From: an uncultured Actinomycetes bacterium
Lineage (GTDB): Bacteria; Actinomycetota; CADDZG01; WHSQ01
Direction: 5' to 3'
Assembly: GCA_937863385.1 (NCBI GenBank)
Contig: CALMBW010000018.1
Span: 62,001 to 126,000, forward strand
DNA length: 64,000 nucleotides
Part shown: piece by piece, positions 43,499 to 53,299 of the stretch
Numbering within the stretch: the first letter of the stretch is position 1
How the letters are laid out: each line of letters opens with the position of its first letter
Position numbers and translations under genes: made by a program
The notes under the pieces: model-generated
What the model was told of the DNA's origin: nothing
What the model saw: only the letters and a program-made list of their open reading frames with translations
Databases searched by the model: none

Positions 43499-45109
43499 GT
43501 GAAGAAGTTCCTGGCCCTCGCTACGGCGCTGTCCGCGGCCCTAGTGGCCTTACCTTCGTCTGCCGTCGCCCAAGGATCGAGCAAGTCCTACGAGCACAAG
43601 GTTGCCAGTTCGGCCGGCGGGATCTTGATCGACATCACGGTCTACAAGCCTGCGAACGCCTCGTCCAAAGCACCCGTGCCGGTGGTGCTGTTCAGCCACG
43701 GATGGGGCGGGAGCAAAGCAGACGGGGCGGGGCTGGCCGCCTCCTACAACAAAGCTGGTTTCGGCTACGTCACCATCACGCAGCGTGGATTCGGGGCCAG
43801 CGAGGGCGAAGCTAACGTGCAGGACCCCGACCTGGAAGCCGAAGATATCCAGAGCGTGATCGACTACATCGCAACCTTGCCTTGGGTCAAGAAGAACACC
43901 GACCCGAAAGGCAACGTCATCGACAACGACCCCGTCCTGGGGGCGATCGGCGGCAGCTACGGCGGTGGATATCAAACGGTGACGGCCCTCGACGAGGTCG
44001 CCGAGAACGGAAGCACCCGCTTCGATGCTTTGGTCCCTGAGATCACCTGGTACGACCTGAACGAGAGCTTGGCACCCCAAGGCGTGGTGCGCACAGCCTG
44101 GGTCGCCGCTCTTTACGCGGCCGGCAACGCACGGGGACGGTTACCTCGATTCATCCACGAAGCCTTTGCGTTCGGCACCGCAACGGGACAGTGGCCCGAC
44201 GGCACTTTCGCAGGCCAAGAGTTCGATGCCATCCCGAACATCGACAAGATCTTTGGCACCCACAGCCCCCGGCATCTAGTCGAAGACAAGGGAGCCCAAC
44301 TCGACATCCCAGTCCTCATGCGCCAAGGCGCATCGGACAACCTCTTCAACCTGAACCAGGGTCTGAAGATCTTCAAGAAGGCCGTCAGCACCCATGCAAG
44401 GCAACAGAGCCTTTTCGTTTCTTTCAACGGAGGTCACGCCCTTCCGAATGCTGCACCCCTCGGAGCCCCGATCGCGGCCGGTCTGGGTAGCGGGACGGAT
44501 GCGTGCTCTGGAGACTGGAACGCGCTTCGCTTGGACTTCCTGACCGCCGCACTCGATGGGGACCCCGGAACCACGACGGGCGATCTTCTGCCGGCTCGGT
44601 ACAACTTCACGGACCTCGACGGTGTCACCTGCCATCGCTTCGACTCGACGAACAGCGAGACGGTGGCCGTGAACGAAGGGCTCGACCCCACCGGTAACAA
44701 CACAACGGTAGCGACCGCAGGACTCGGTGCCCCGATACACCTGCCGTTAGGTGTGGGCGGGAAGGTCACAGGCACACCGGTACTTTCGGGCGAGTTCGAC
44801 TCGGGCGCGATCGACACCCGAGCTTTCTTCGCACTTTCGGTGGGAAGGACTCCGGCCGACGCGACAGTGATCCAGAACAACGTCATGCCCTTGCGCTCAC
44901 TCATGCCAACTCTGGGTGAGAAGTTCGAGATCGAACTCCCGGCGATCTCGGTTCAGGTTCCCGAGGGTCAGCAACTCTTCCTGACGATCTCGCCGGTTTC
45001 CGACATGTTCTTCGGACACGGCAGCCGGACCCCTGGTGGGTTCCTGCTCAGGGATCTCGAACTAAGCATCCCAAGGCCAGAAAAGTCTGCCCGCGGCCCC
45101 CGTCGTTGA
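43499..45109 (+). CDS. Secreted alpha/beta hydrolase of the S15 peptidase type
   Basis: 536 residues with signal peptide (residues 1-25, ending AVAQ). Alpha/beta hydrolase core: VLFSHGWGGSKADG (oxyanion region), TITQRGFGASEGEA and nucleophile elbow GAIGGSYGGGYQTV. His is probably in FNGGHALP and Asp in MRQGASDNLF. The C-terminal 150 residues look like the jelly-roll domain of CocE/X-prolyl dipeptidyl-peptidases, so an ester or peptide is the likely substrate. The GTG at 43499 has GGGAGG eight bases upstream. Confidence 0.8.
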   Translation: MKKFLALATALSAALVALPSSAVAQGSSKSYEHKVASSAGGILIDITVYKPANASSKAPVPVVLFSHGWGGSKADGAGLAASYNKAGFGYVTITQRGFGASEGEANVQDPDLEAEDIQSVIDYIATLPWVKKNTDPKGNVIDNDPVLGAIGGSYGGGYQTVTALDEVAENGSTRFDALVPEITWYDLNESLAPQGVVRTAWVAALYAAGNARGRLPRFIHEAFAFGTATGQWPDGTFAGQEFDAIPNIDKIFGTHSPRHLVEDKGAQLDIPVLMRQGASDNLFNLNQGLKIFKKAVSTHARQQSLFVSFNGGHALPNAAPLGAPIAAGLGSGTDACSGDWNALRLDFLTAALDGDPGTTTGDLLPARYNFTDLDGVTCHRFDSTNSETVAVNEGLDPTGNNTTVATAGLGAPIHLPLGVGGKVTGTPVLSGEFDSGAIDTRAFFALSVGRTPADATVIQNNVMPLRSLMPTLGEKFEIELPAISVQVPEGQQLFLTISPVSDMFFGHGSRTPGGFLLRDLELSIPRPEKSARGPRR

Positions 45110-45118
45110 CGGGTGAGG

Positions 45119-45757
45119 CTATCGGCCCAGCCAGGTGAAGAAGTTCGTTAGAGCTGGTCCGCGCAGCATCATGACCCTGCGGGCAGAACGACGTCGCATC
45201 TCGACCTCGGGAACCGGTTCGCTTGCAACGTCGCGCCAGATCGTCTCCTGAGCGATGGACTCGGCGTCAAAGAACGATGAAGCCGGGTTAGACAGGGCAA
45301 CGTCGTGGATCCGTTCGAACGTTCGCTCCCCGATCTCGATGGATCGTTGATGCGCCGTCCGATAACCGGCTCTGAGCGCAGCGGCAGTCACGGTCACGCT
45401 GATGTCGTTCGCCCCTGCGGCTGTGGCGGACATCCGCTTCAACGCCTGACCCGATGCCGATGCGACCCCGAGGGCCACACGAAACGCAACGGCACACCAT
45501 GCGACGAGATGCGCCGCCAGGAACTGAGCTCCGGTCACCGCCCCCCTGCTTGTCCCCAGTATCCCCGAGCGCACACGCTCAGGCAGCGGACGGCGTTTGG
45601 GCCACTCTCGAGAGTCTGGATGGGACCGTTCCAACCCGGCTGCAGGGTGGAAGCGTCTATAGATCCAGATCGGTGTCATCACGGCCAGCCAGATCAGCGT
45701 CACCAGGGCGAAGAGGGCCGCCGCAAGAAGCAAAGTGATCGTCGTCTCGATCCCCAC
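45119..45757 (-). CDS. Hypothetical membrane-anchored protein
   Basis: 212 residues: one strong hydrophobic N-terminal segment (TLLLAAALFALVTLIWLAV), then a basic stretch, a moderately hydrophobic region near residue 80-110 and a charged C-terminal half with several arginine pairs. No family recognised. The GTG at 45757 is chosen because AAAGGAGGGGGTC precedes it; a longer frame to 45925 adds a non-conserved-looking tail. Divergent from the class A PBP. Confidence 0.6.
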   Translation of the reverse strand: MGIETTITLLLAAALFALVTLIWLAVMTPIWIYRRFHPAAGLERSHPDSREWPKRRPLPERVRSGILGTSRGAVTGAQFLAAHLVAWCAVAFRVALGVASASGQALKRMSATAAGANDISVTVTAAALRAGYRTAHQRSIEIGERTFERIHDVALSNPASSFFDAESIAQETIWRDVASEPVPEVEMRRRSARRVMMLRGPALTNFFTWLGR

Positions 45758-45802
45758 GACCCCCTCCTTTCCTTCCCGGGTCACGGTTCCTAGGAGGTTC
45801 CT

Positions 45803-48052
45803 TTGCCCAGGAAAGCCCTTTTGTATGCCTTGCGGCGATTCGGGGGGGCGATTTCGGGGGAAAGGCTGCCTATGGGAGGCACACAGCAAAGCAAGGGCGG
45901 GCTCCACCGCGCCCCGAAAGCCCACCGAGAAGCAGCACCGCGGTCTTCGGCCAAGCGGAGCAAGCGGCCGCTATGGGTACGCCTGGCTGCCGTCGCCTCG
46001 GTGGGTGGTCTCTGCCTGCTGGCGGCAGACCGGATCGTCGACTACGCCCTGGCCAACGTCGCGCTCCCCAAGGAAGCAGCGCTCCCCTCTTCGTCCCAGG
46101 TCTTCGACCGCGATGGGCGACTGATCACGACATTTCGAGGAGAAGTCACGCGTTTCAACGTCCCGCTCGATGCCCTACCGGATCACGTGATCCAGGCGGT
46201 GATAGCCGCCGAAGACCGCGACTTCTATGAGCACGAAGGTCTGTCATTGGTTGGGCTGGCGCGTGCTGCTTGGAAGAACGTCACGAGTGGCGAAGTAGAA
46301 CAAGGCGGTTCGACCATCACCCAGCAATACGTGAAGAACGCGATCCTCAAGGACACCAGTCGCACATACGAGCGCAAGCTCAAGGAAGCACTGCTGGCCA
46401 TCAAGTTGGAACAGCGGTATAGCAAGAACGCGATCCTCGAGCGCTATATGAACACGGTCTACTTCGGGCGGGGCGCCTATGGCATCGAGGCTGCAGCGCG
46501 TGAGTACTTCGCGACCCACGCCGGGAAGCTGTCCCTCTCTCAAAGTGCCTACCTCGCCGGTCTGATCCCAGCACCGGAGCGCTATCAACCCCAGGGTGGG
46601 GATGCATCGCTGGCTATCGCCCGGCGCGACCAGGTCCTTCAGGCGATGGCCGATGAGAACTACATCACGACGGACGAACTCGCCCGCGCTAGGGGTCGCA
46701 GACTGCGCTTCGATAGCAGCGCGGATATGTCCACCAAGGTTCAGAGCGCTGCCTACTTCCTCGAGTGGCTTCGAAAAGATTTTCTGTACCCGAGGTTCGG
46801 GGAGTGTCTCTATACGTGCGGTCTGAAGATCTACACGACCCTCGACCTGGACATGCAACGTGCTGCCGAGGACGCGGTGACGGCTTCGTTGGACGATCGC
46901 AAGGACCCTCAAGCTGCCTTAGTTTCGATGACACCCGCTGGAGAAGTACGCGCCTTCGTAGGTGGGCGTGACTACACCGACGTTCGCAAGGCCAGGGGGT
47001 TCAACTTCGCGTCGGACGGCGTCCGGCAGGCCGGCTCGTCGTTCAAGCCGTTCACCTTGCTAGAGGCCATCGACCAGAACATCTCGACCTCTTCCTACAT
47101 CTCCGGTGAGAGCCCCAAGACCATCGAAGACCCCGCGTGCGCCGGTCCAGAAGGTATCTGGGAACCCGAGAACTATGGTGGGGTTTCGTACGGGGCGATG
47201 GACCTCAACGCTGCGACCGCAAACTCCGTGAACACCGTCTACGCCGAACTCATCTCGGAGATCGGACCGGACTCGGTCGCCGACCTGCTCGAAGACTTCG
47301 GGTTCACGGCTCCGGGTGGTGGTGAGATCCCTCCTGTCTGCTCCCTCTCGTTGGGCACTCTCGACGTGTCTGTGCTTCAGATGGCGCGAGCGTATGCGGG
47401 TCTCGCCGGACGGGGGGTCCTGCCCGAAGTCAGTCCGATCCGCTACGTCGAGAACGAGAACGGTGATTGCCTGTTGGGATTCGATACGCCGCGCAAGATG
47501 CGCTGTGAAAAGGTCATCGACACTGCGGGCAGCCGCGTCATCGAGGCGAACTCGGTGGATGTCTTGACTCAGGCATTGGAAGGTGTCATCACGTCAGGAA
47601 CGGCCATGTCGGCGAACATCGGACGTCCGGCGGCAGGAAAGACCGGCACCACTCAAGACAATCGTGACGCCTGGTTCGCTGGCTACGTGCCCCAGCTCGC
47701 CACCGTCGTTTGGATGGGGTATCCCATCGAACCCGGCCCCGACAAGAAGCCGGGCACCGGAGATGACTTCAACCCCCTTATGCAGAGCTGCTATGACCTC
47801 ACGCTCTGCCGCCCGGTGGACGGGATCGACGTCACCGGTGGTTCCTTCCCAGCCGCCATCTGGCAGAGCTTCATGTCTGCGGTCTTGTCGGATACGGAGA
47901 TAGCGAGTTTCTTCACGCCCGTAGACCTGCCGGACATCGTGTTGAACCCACCTCCACCGCCACCCGACCCCAGTGACGACAAGGACAAGGGGCGCGGCGA
48001 ACAAGAAGAGGAGAGCTACGAAGACCACGACAACGGTCGCGGTAACGACTGA
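45803..48052 (+). CDS. Class A penicillin-binding protein
   Basis: 749-residue bifunctional peptidoglycan enzyme. A cytoplasmic basic tail precedes one membrane segment (about 58-80). Glycosyltransferase GT51 motifs: EDRDFYEHEG, QGGSTITQQYVKN, KLKEALLAIKLE and RYMNTVYFGRGAYGIEAAA. Transpeptidase motifs: QAGSSFKPFT (SxxK), ANSVNTVYAE (SxN) and AAGKTGTT (KTG). The C-terminus is Pro-rich then acidic, probably extracellular. TTG at 45803 has AGGAGG five bases before; ATG at 45872 is the alternative. Confidence 0.93.
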   Translation: MPRKALLYALRRFGGAISGERLPMGGTQQSKGGLHRAPKAHREAAPRSSAKRSKRPLWVRLAAVASVGGLCLLAADRIVDYALANVALPKEAALPSSSQVFDRDGRLITTFRGEVTRFNVPLDALPDHVIQAVIAAEDRDFYEHEGLSLVGLARAAWKNVTSGEVEQGGSTITQQYVKNAILKDTSRTYERKLKEALLAIKLEQRYSKNAILERYMNTVYFGRGAYGIEAAAREYFATHAGKLSLSQSAYLAGLIPAPERYQPQGGDASLAIARRDQVLQAMADENYITTDELARARGRRLRFDSSADMSTKVQSAAYFLEWLRKDFLYPRFGECLYTCGLKIYTTLDLDMQRAAEDAVTASLDDRKDPQAALVSMTPAGEVRAFVGGRDYTDVRKARGFNFASDGVRQAGSSFKPFTLLEAIDQNISTSSYISGESPKTIEDPACAGPEGIWEPENYGGVSYGAMDLNAATANSVNTVYAELISEIGPDSVADLLEDFGFTAPGGGEIPPVCSLSLGTLDVSVLQMARAYAGLAGRGVLPEVSPIRYVENENGDCLLGFDTPRKMRCEKVIDTAGSRVIEANSVDVLTQALEGVITSGTAMSANIGRPAAGKTGTTQDNRDAWFAGYVPQLATVVWMGYPIEPGPDKKPGTGDDFNPLMQSCYDLTLCRPVDGIDVTGGSFPAAIWQSFMSAVLSDTEIASFFTPVDLPDIVLNPPPPPPDPSDDKDKGRGEQEEESYEDHDNGRGND

Positions 48053-48098
48053 CCCCGGCACTCCGATTCCGAGCCTTTCCAGGCTGCATAATGGGTTC

Positions 48099-48569
48099 GT
48101 GCACCCCAATGTGGAACTTCTCGATTCTTTCTACTCTGCTTTCGCCGCAGGCGACCACGAGACGATGGCGTCTGCATACGCGGACACGGCGACCTTCTCC
48201 GATCCCGTCTTCCCGGAGCTCGATGCGAACGAAGCTCGTGCGATGTGGAAGATGTTCTGCACCAGCGGTAACGACATCCGGCTCAGCTACACAAACGTGC
48301 AAGCCGACGACCTGAAGGGTTCGGTCGAGTGGGAAGCCGTCTACCGCTTCCCGAAGACAGGCCGGCAGGTTCACAACAGGATCCACGCTGATTTCCGTTT
48401 CCGGGACGGCAAGATCGTCGAGCATCGAGATCATTTCGATCTCTACGCCTGGACTCGCATGGCCTTGGGCCCCATAGGGGTCGCGGCCGGCTGGACGCCG
48501 GTGCTCCAGGGTCAGGTGCGAAAGCAGGCGCACAGACAACTTCAACGATCCATGGCCAAGGACGGCTAG
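48099..48569 (+). CDS. SnoaL/NTF2-like protein
   Basis: 156 residues, cone-shaped NTF2 fold by pattern: NVELLDSFYSAFAAGDHETM, YADTATFSDPVFPEL (pocket acid residues), EWEAVYRFPKTGRQVHNRI and FRFRDGKIVEHRDHFDLYAW. Members bind small ligands or act as isomerases; which is unknown. The GTG start at 48099 is the first possible after the preceding gene; a longer frame runs into the PBP gene and reads as its shadow. Confidence 0.75.
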   Translation: MHPNVELLDSFYSAFAAGDHETMASAYADTATFSDPVFPELDANEARAMWKMFCTSGNDIRLSYTNVQADDLKGSVEWEAVYRFPKTGRQVHNRIHADFRFRDGKIVEHRDHFDLYAWTRMALGPIGVAAGWTPVLQGQVRKQAHRQLQRSMAKDG

Positions 48570-48575
48570 ACGGCT

Positions 48576-48773
48576 CTAGTTCGTGTCGGTCAGATCCGCT
48601 GAGCCCAGTTCGATCACTTCCCCCCCGACGCGGCCGAGGCGATCGAGGCCAGACATGACCAGATCGGCTGCCTCGTTCCACTTCTCGGGGTCGCAGTCCT
48701 CGGTCAGAAGATCGGCCGCGCCGCGCACGATGGCAAGTGCCGTGTTGCGTTCGTGCTTATCGAGCTGATCCAT
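48576..48773 (-). CDS. Small acidic hypothetical protein
   Basis: 65 residues with AGGGA before an ATG at 48773. The sequence is a plausible helical bundle (HERNTALAIVRGAADLLTED, AADLVMSGLDRL) with balanced charge. No family recognised. Convergent with the NTF2-like gene, six bases apart. Probably a real small gene, but the evidence is length, ribosome site and composition only. Confidence 0.5.
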   Translation of the reverse strand: MDQLDKHERNTALAIVRGAADLLTEDCDPEKWNEAADLVMSGLDRLGRVGGEVIELGSADLTDTN

Positions 48774-48855
48774 GCTTCCCTTAGGCCCCTCTGCTTTGCC
48801 TCAACTCTCTACGGCTAGGCCTCTAGATTCAAGGGGTAGATATCGCCACGAATCG

Positions 48856-49701
48856 TTATAGATCTCGGCGTTCGAACAACCGGACGGCGATCCAGAGCAC
48901 GGCTGCGACGTAGGCCACCACGTAGAGGTTCAAGCCCGCCCCGCCGGGTTCAGCCCCCCCCAGGGGGCCGAGTTGAACGATCACCCTGGCGAAGCCCGTC
49001 GTCCCGGCCGTGAGTTCGTCTAGCGCCGCCTGATAGAGAGCCTCGAATGGAAGAAGGCGAGAAACGACCCGAGCGGTGGTCTCGAGCCCTGTCGAGTTCA
49101 GCGCGTTCCCAAGCTGCGCCAGAAGCCCGGCCAACAGCGCAGCGCCATAGATCATGAACATGATGATCCCGTTGCTTAATGCGGTGAAGAAGCACGACCC
49201 CAGGAGAGTTAGTGCTATGACGACATTTACACCCGAGGCAAGAGTTATCCCCGGGGCAAGAAGGGGTTTGGGCCACCACTGGCCCATCAGACCTGTGACC
49301 AGCACCGAGATGCCGTACATGATCATCACGTAACTCGTACAGACCAACGAAGCGCCGAGGAACCGCCCGATGAGGACGCCACGTCGCGCAAGGGGGCGCA
49401 CCACCAACTGTTGCAGAGTACCCACCTCTGCATCACCGCGGACCAAGGAGAACGACAAGAAGATCCCCAGCGCACTCCCGAGGAAAAGGCTCACGAACAT
49501 CGAGAGACCGACGAGGGTGGCACCAGCAAGGGCCTGCCTATCGACCGAGGCGATGATCCCCGAGGAGTCGCGGAACGCGTAGTAGTTCCCGAGTGCATAT
49601 ATAGCGATGAACGCCAGCGACATGACTGGCACGATCAGAAAGATCTTTCTGCGAGTAGCTTCGCGGAAGGTCTCGCCCACCATCTGTAGGACGGAACTCA
49701 C
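48856..49701 (-). CDS. ABC-2 type transporter permease
   Basis: 281 residues with about six membrane segments and a cytoplasmic N-terminus (GETFREATRRKIFLIVPV), the typical half-transporter permease of the ABC-2 exporter group. LVRGDAEVGTLQQLVVRPLARRGV is a coupling-helix type loop. GTG start overlaps the ATPase stop (GTGA). The exported substrate cannot be named. Confidence 0.85.
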   Translation of the reverse strand: MSSVLQMVGETFREATRRKIFLIVPVMSLAFIAIYALGNYYAFRDSSGIIASVDRQALAGATLVGLSMFVSLFLGSALGIFLSFSLVRGDAEVGTLQQLVVRPLARRGVLIGRFLGASLVCTSYVMIMYGISVLVTGLMGQWWPKPLLAPGITLASGVNVVIALTLLGSCFFTALSNGIIMFMIYGAALLAGLLAQLGNALNSTGLETTARVVSRLLPFEALYQAALDELTAGTTGFARVIVQLGPLGGAEPGGAGLNLYVVAYVAAVLWIAVRLFERRDL

Positions 49702-50561
49702 CCCATCTCTCCCTTAACCGCGTCGAGATAGATCTGTTCAAGCGTTTGTCTGCCGGGCGTAACGGAATAGATGCTCCTACCCTCGGCGATCAACTTTGAG
49801 ACCAGAGCCGGAACCTCCTGCTTCGATACCCCGGGGAAGATCCGAAGACCGGCTTCGGTCTCGATCTCGACACCGTCACCAGCGGTCATCTCGGCCGGCG
49901 AACCAGAAGCAAGAACCTTGCCTTTCACCAAGATGAGAACGCGATCACAGATCGGTTCGATCTCGGTCAACAGATGCGAATTCAGCAAGACCGATACCCC
50001 GGCGTTCCGAAGCTCGATGAGTAGTTCTCGGACCAGCCGCCTGCCTGCTGGGTCCAGGGCGCTAGTGGGTTCATCCAGCAACAACAACCTCGGGTCGCCG
50101 ATGAGCGACTGTGCCAGTCCCAACCGCTGCTGCATGCCCTTGGACATCGCATCGATCCTCCGGGTGGACACCCCTGCCAACCCCACCCGATCCAGTAGCC
50201 GCATCCGTTCCTCGGCCCCCCCGTCCGAGCCAGACAAACGCTGATGCAACGCCATAACCTCGTCGGCGCGCAGCCAGGGTGGAAATCTGAACAGCTCGGC
50301 TAGATATCCGATCGACCTGCGCGCCGAGACGGACCCGGCGGGAGCCTGGCAAACGCTCAAGGACCCCGTACTCGGGCGAACCAATCCGCAGGCGATCTTG
50401 ACGAACGTGGACTTACCGGCGCCGTTCGGACCCAACAAACCCACCAGCTCTCCGGGCGAGATGTCCAGATCCACCCCATCGACAGCTTGGGTAGATCGAT
50501 AGGTCTTGGTTACCGCACGGGCTTCGAGAACCCGCGGGAGTACCTTGGTCGTCTCGATCAC
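49698..50561 (-). CDS. ABC transporter ATP-binding protein
   Basis: 287 residues: GLLGPNGAGKSTFVKIACG (Walker A), SKGMQQRLGLAQSLIGDPRL (signature), LLLLDEPTSALDP (Walker B) and a Q loop. Partner of the ABC-2 permease encoded next. The C-terminal 70 residues form a small regulatory domain. GTG start at 50561; the 168-base gap to the divergent acyl-CoA synthetase carries the promoters for both. Confidence 0.9.
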   Translation of the reverse strand: MIETTKVLPRVLEARAVTKTYRSTQAVDGVDLDISPGELVGLLGPNGAGKSTFVKIACGLVRPSTGSLSVCQAPAGSVSARRSIGYLAELFRFPPWLRADEVMALHQRLSGSDGGAEERMRLLDRVGLAGVSTRRIDAMSKGMQQRLGLAQSLIGDPRLLLLDEPTSALDPAGRRLVRELLIELRNAGVSVLLNSHLLTEIEPICDRVLILVKGKVLASGSPAEMTAGDGVEIETEAGLRIFPGVSKQEVPALVSKLIAEGRSIYSVTPGRQTLEQIYLDAVKGEMG

Positions 50562-50729
50562 GGCTGCAGTGTAGGAGTGCTACGTCAGGCATGCGTCGCA
50601 AAAAGCCCGGCTTAACGCTTTCGTCATCTGATCCTCATTGGAACCGCGCAACCGTCACACAAACGGGCTTGGTGAGCAGTCGGCGCTCTCATCCGAACGG
50701 ATCTGGGAGCAGCGGGTAGATTGCCGAGC

Positions 50730-52175
50730 ATGTCCGGGTCGGTCCGTAACTTCGAGCGCGACTTCGTCGGGGCGATGGATCCTTTTCGGGTGGCGCTGAT
50801 CGAGCGCTCACGCTCCGGTAGGCGCCGGCTCTGGGACTTTGCCACGCTGCGGCGGCATGCGGCTGCCTACGCTGGCGCACTGGCCCGCGAGGGGGTCCGT
50901 CCCGGCGACGTTGTGATGACGTTGATCGGCAACAGGCCGGAGTGGGTCATCACCATGCTGGCTTGTTTCCGCATGGGAGCCGTGGCGCTGCCAAGCAACG
51001 AGCAACTGACCCCCCGCGACCTTGCAGGGCGCCTAAGGCGCGTTCCGGTCGCGGCGATCGTCGCCGACGAGCGCAACGCGTCGGTGATCCACGAAGCTGC
51101 ACCAGGATGTTCGGCGCTGTGGATATCTGACCCCGGCCTCGTCCACGCTCCGGCGGCGGCCCACGTCGATCTGAGCGACGACGACCCCGCCATCATGATC
51201 TTCACCTCCGGGACTTCCGGGGAACCGAAATGCGCGGTACACGGGCAGCGCTACTTGTGGGGGCAAGAGCTGCAGGCGACTGCGTGGGTGGACGCACGGC
51301 CCGGAGAAGTCTCTTGGTGCACTGCAGCTTCGGGCTGGTCGAAGTCGGCGCGCAATGCATTCATCGCTCCGTGGATGACCGGAGCCACCGCCCTGCTACA
51401 CGATGAGCGTTTCGACGTAGATCAGAGGCTCGAGCTGATAGAGGAAGAGAACGTCAACGTCCTCTGCATGGCACCTACCGAGTACCGCGCCCTTATCAAG
51501 CGGGGTGCTCCGCGTCCGAGCGCATCGCTACGGTCGACGATCTCCGCAGGCGAGCCGCTCGACGCAGGGGTCCTTTCAGCTTGGGCCGAATGCATGGGGC
51601 TGGATATCAGAGATGGCTACGGCCAAACAGAGACGGGTCAGCTCGCGGCCGTGGGCCCCAACGATGAACCCAGGCCCGGAAGCATGGGCAAACCACTGCC
51701 TGGTGTGAAGCTGTGGACCGAGGACGGTGAATTGGTAGCAGACCCCGCCACGATCCCCACGTTCTTCCTCGGCTACTACGGTGAGCCCATGCATCCGAGT
51801 CCATGGCACACGGCAGACCGTGTTCGCGCTGACGATGACGGCTATCTCTACTTCGAAGCACGAACCGACGACGTCATCATCTCAGCCGGATACCGCATCG
51901 GACCCGTAGAAGTTGAAGCCGCGCTACTACAGCATCCCGCCGTTGCTGAAGCCGCATGCACGTCCTATCCCGATGAAGAAAGAGGCGCCATCGTCAGGGC
52001 GATGATCGTATTGACTCCCGGCGCCACTGCGTCTGAACGCCTGGTCATCGACATCCAGAACCACGTCAGATCCGTCACCGCACCGTACAAGTACCCACGG
52101 CGGATCGACTTCGTCGAGAACCTCCCGCGTACGGCTTCGGGAAAGATCGAACGTGCCGCCCTGAAGGATCTTTAG
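50730..52175 (+). CDS. Acyl-CoA synthetase (ACSM-like)
   Basis: 481 residues of the ANL superfamily: IMIFTSGTSGEPKCAVHG (A3), DGYGQTETGQLAAV (A5), WHTADRVRADDDGYLYF (A7), RTDDVIISAGYRIGPVEVE (A8) and PRTASGKIERAAL (A10 lysine intact). A Trp-rich TAASGWSKSARNAFIAPWM region is typical of the medium-chain (ACSM/acetyl-CoA synthetase-like) branch. Chain-length preference unknown. ATG at 50730 preferred to the TTG nine bases before. Confidence 0.85.
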   Translation: MSGSVRNFERDFVGAMDPFRVALIERSRSGRRRLWDFATLRRHAAAYAGALAREGVRPGDVVMTLIGNRPEWVITMLACFRMGAVALPSNEQLTPRDLAGRLRRVPVAAIVADERNASVIHEAAPGCSALWISDPGLVHAPAAAHVDLSDDDPAIMIFTSGTSGEPKCAVHGQRYLWGQELQATAWVDARPGEVSWCTAASGWSKSARNAFIAPWMTGATALLHDERFDVDQRLELIEEENVNVLCMAPTEYRALIKRGAPRPSASLRSTISAGEPLDAGVLSAWAECMGLDIRDGYGQTETGQLAAVGPNDEPRPGSMGKPLPGVKLWTEDGELVADPATIPTFFLGYYGEPMHPSPWHTADRVRADDDGYLYFEARTDDVIISAGYRIGPVEVEAALLQHPAVAEAACTSYPDEERGAIVRAMIVLTPGATASERLVIDIQNHVRSVTAPYKYPRRIDFVENLPRTASGKIERAALKDL

Positions 52176-52179
52176 GGGA

Positions 52180-52734
52180 TCAGGGTCGGAGGTCTGAGTC
52201 GTCTAGACCGGCCTTCAGGAGTCCCTCGACATCCAGCGGTTGAGGCCCTGCTTGCGGCAGCCCGTAATGGCCTTCATCGCTGAGCGGCCACTGCTCAGAA
52301 GGCCGGTCCCATGCCAGTTCCAGACCGTTTCCATCGGGGTCGCGCAGATACAAAGCCTCGTGCGTTCCGTGGTCACTAGCCCCGTCGATCGGCCAGTTCG
52401 CCTTCAGCAATCTATCCAATGCATCGCCAAGACTCGCCCGGGTCGGATATCTGATCGCAACGTGATACAGGCCCGTGGTCCCCGGCGGCGGCGGAGAACC
52501 TGCGGCCGACTCCCAGGTATTGAAGCCGAGATGGTGGTGGTACCCGCCGGCAGAGACGAACAACGCGGTCGGCATCCGCATCACTACGTCGAAGCCAAGG
52601 ATCCCTACATAGAAATCGTGGACGCGGTCGATATCAGCTGTCTTCAGATGCACATGCCCGATATCCACCCCTGGGTGGATCGGCCGTTCGCTGCGTTGGA
52701 TCGGTTTGACCGGTCCTAAGACCTGCTGCTCCAT
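52180..52734 (-). CDS. VOC family protein (glyoxalase/dioxygenase superfamily)
   Basis: 184 residues, one or two beta-alpha-beta-beta-beta modules. Metal-binding pattern: DIGHVHLKTADIDRVHDFY (His), TGLYHVAIRYPTR (His) and DPDGNGLELAWD (Glu). Resembles catechol 2,3-dioxygenase-like members; the substrate is open. GGGAG lies six bases before the ATG at 52734. It ends four bases from the acyl-CoA synthetase stop, convergently. Confidence 0.8.
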   Translation of the reverse strand: MEQQVLGPVKPIQRSERPIHPGVDIGHVHLKTADIDRVHDFYVGILGFDVVMRMPTALFVSAGGYHHHLGFNTWESAAGSPPPPGTTGLYHVAIRYPTRASLGDALDRLLKANWPIDGASDHGTHEALYLRDPDGNGLELAWDRPSEQWPLSDEGHYGLPQAGPQPLDVEGLLKAGLDDSDLRP

Positions 52735-52805
52735 CACTGCTCCCAGATATCGCGTCTACAACTGATACAACGATGTGCCTTCACCGGCTATTTCCGGGTG
52801 CGTAG

Positions 52806-53254
52806 CTACCCTCTATCGCATGCGCCCTCCACTGGACCGCGCAGTCCCCAGGCTCTGTCAACCTCCTCCACTTGCGGGTCCATGCTTCGGGGCCGCGTCA
52901 GGCCGTGCTCACCGATCGGCAGATCCGTGGGGATAGTCGTACCTCGCCGAGCGCGCTCGAGGAAGTCAAGCGATCCCTTCACCTTCGCAAGCGCGGGATT
53001 CGTCTGGGGCCCTGTGCCGCCGTCATGATCGGGTCGAAATCGCCGGGTCGCGACACCAGCCCGGCAGCGGTCTTGTCCCCGATCCCACTCACCCCCGGCA
53101 ATCCATCCGAGGGATCCTGAACGAGTTGGAACAGGTCCCGGTCCCCAGAGACGATCAGGACGCGGCCTGGTGCTCGGTAGGCCAAGGTTCCGATGACATC
53201 CTCAGCCTCGTAGCCCGGGTCACGACGAAAGCGACACCACACACCTCCATCCAT
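52806..53254 (-). pseudogene. Decayed 5'-3' exonuclease (PolA N-terminal type)
   Basis: The frame 53254-52979 reads PGYEAEDVIGTLAYRAPGR, then LIVSGDRDLFQLV, then DGLPGVSGIGDKTAAGLV, the core of the FEN-type 5' nuclease. Three signs of decay: about 100 N-terminal residues including the first metal cluster are absent; GDRDLFQLV is followed directly by DPSDGLPGV, missing about 40 residues that normally lie between; and a frameshift near 53010 moves the rest (ALAKVKGSLDFLERARR, TTIPTDLPIGE, up to a TAG at 52806) into another frame. Probably a dead relic of an actinobacterial 5'-3' exonuclease gene; a sequencing error could explain only the last point. Confidence 0.75.
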
Positions 53255-53299
53255 CCGCTCATGGTAGGCGTAGGTCGGTTTAGAGAAGGGAAGTAGTGA

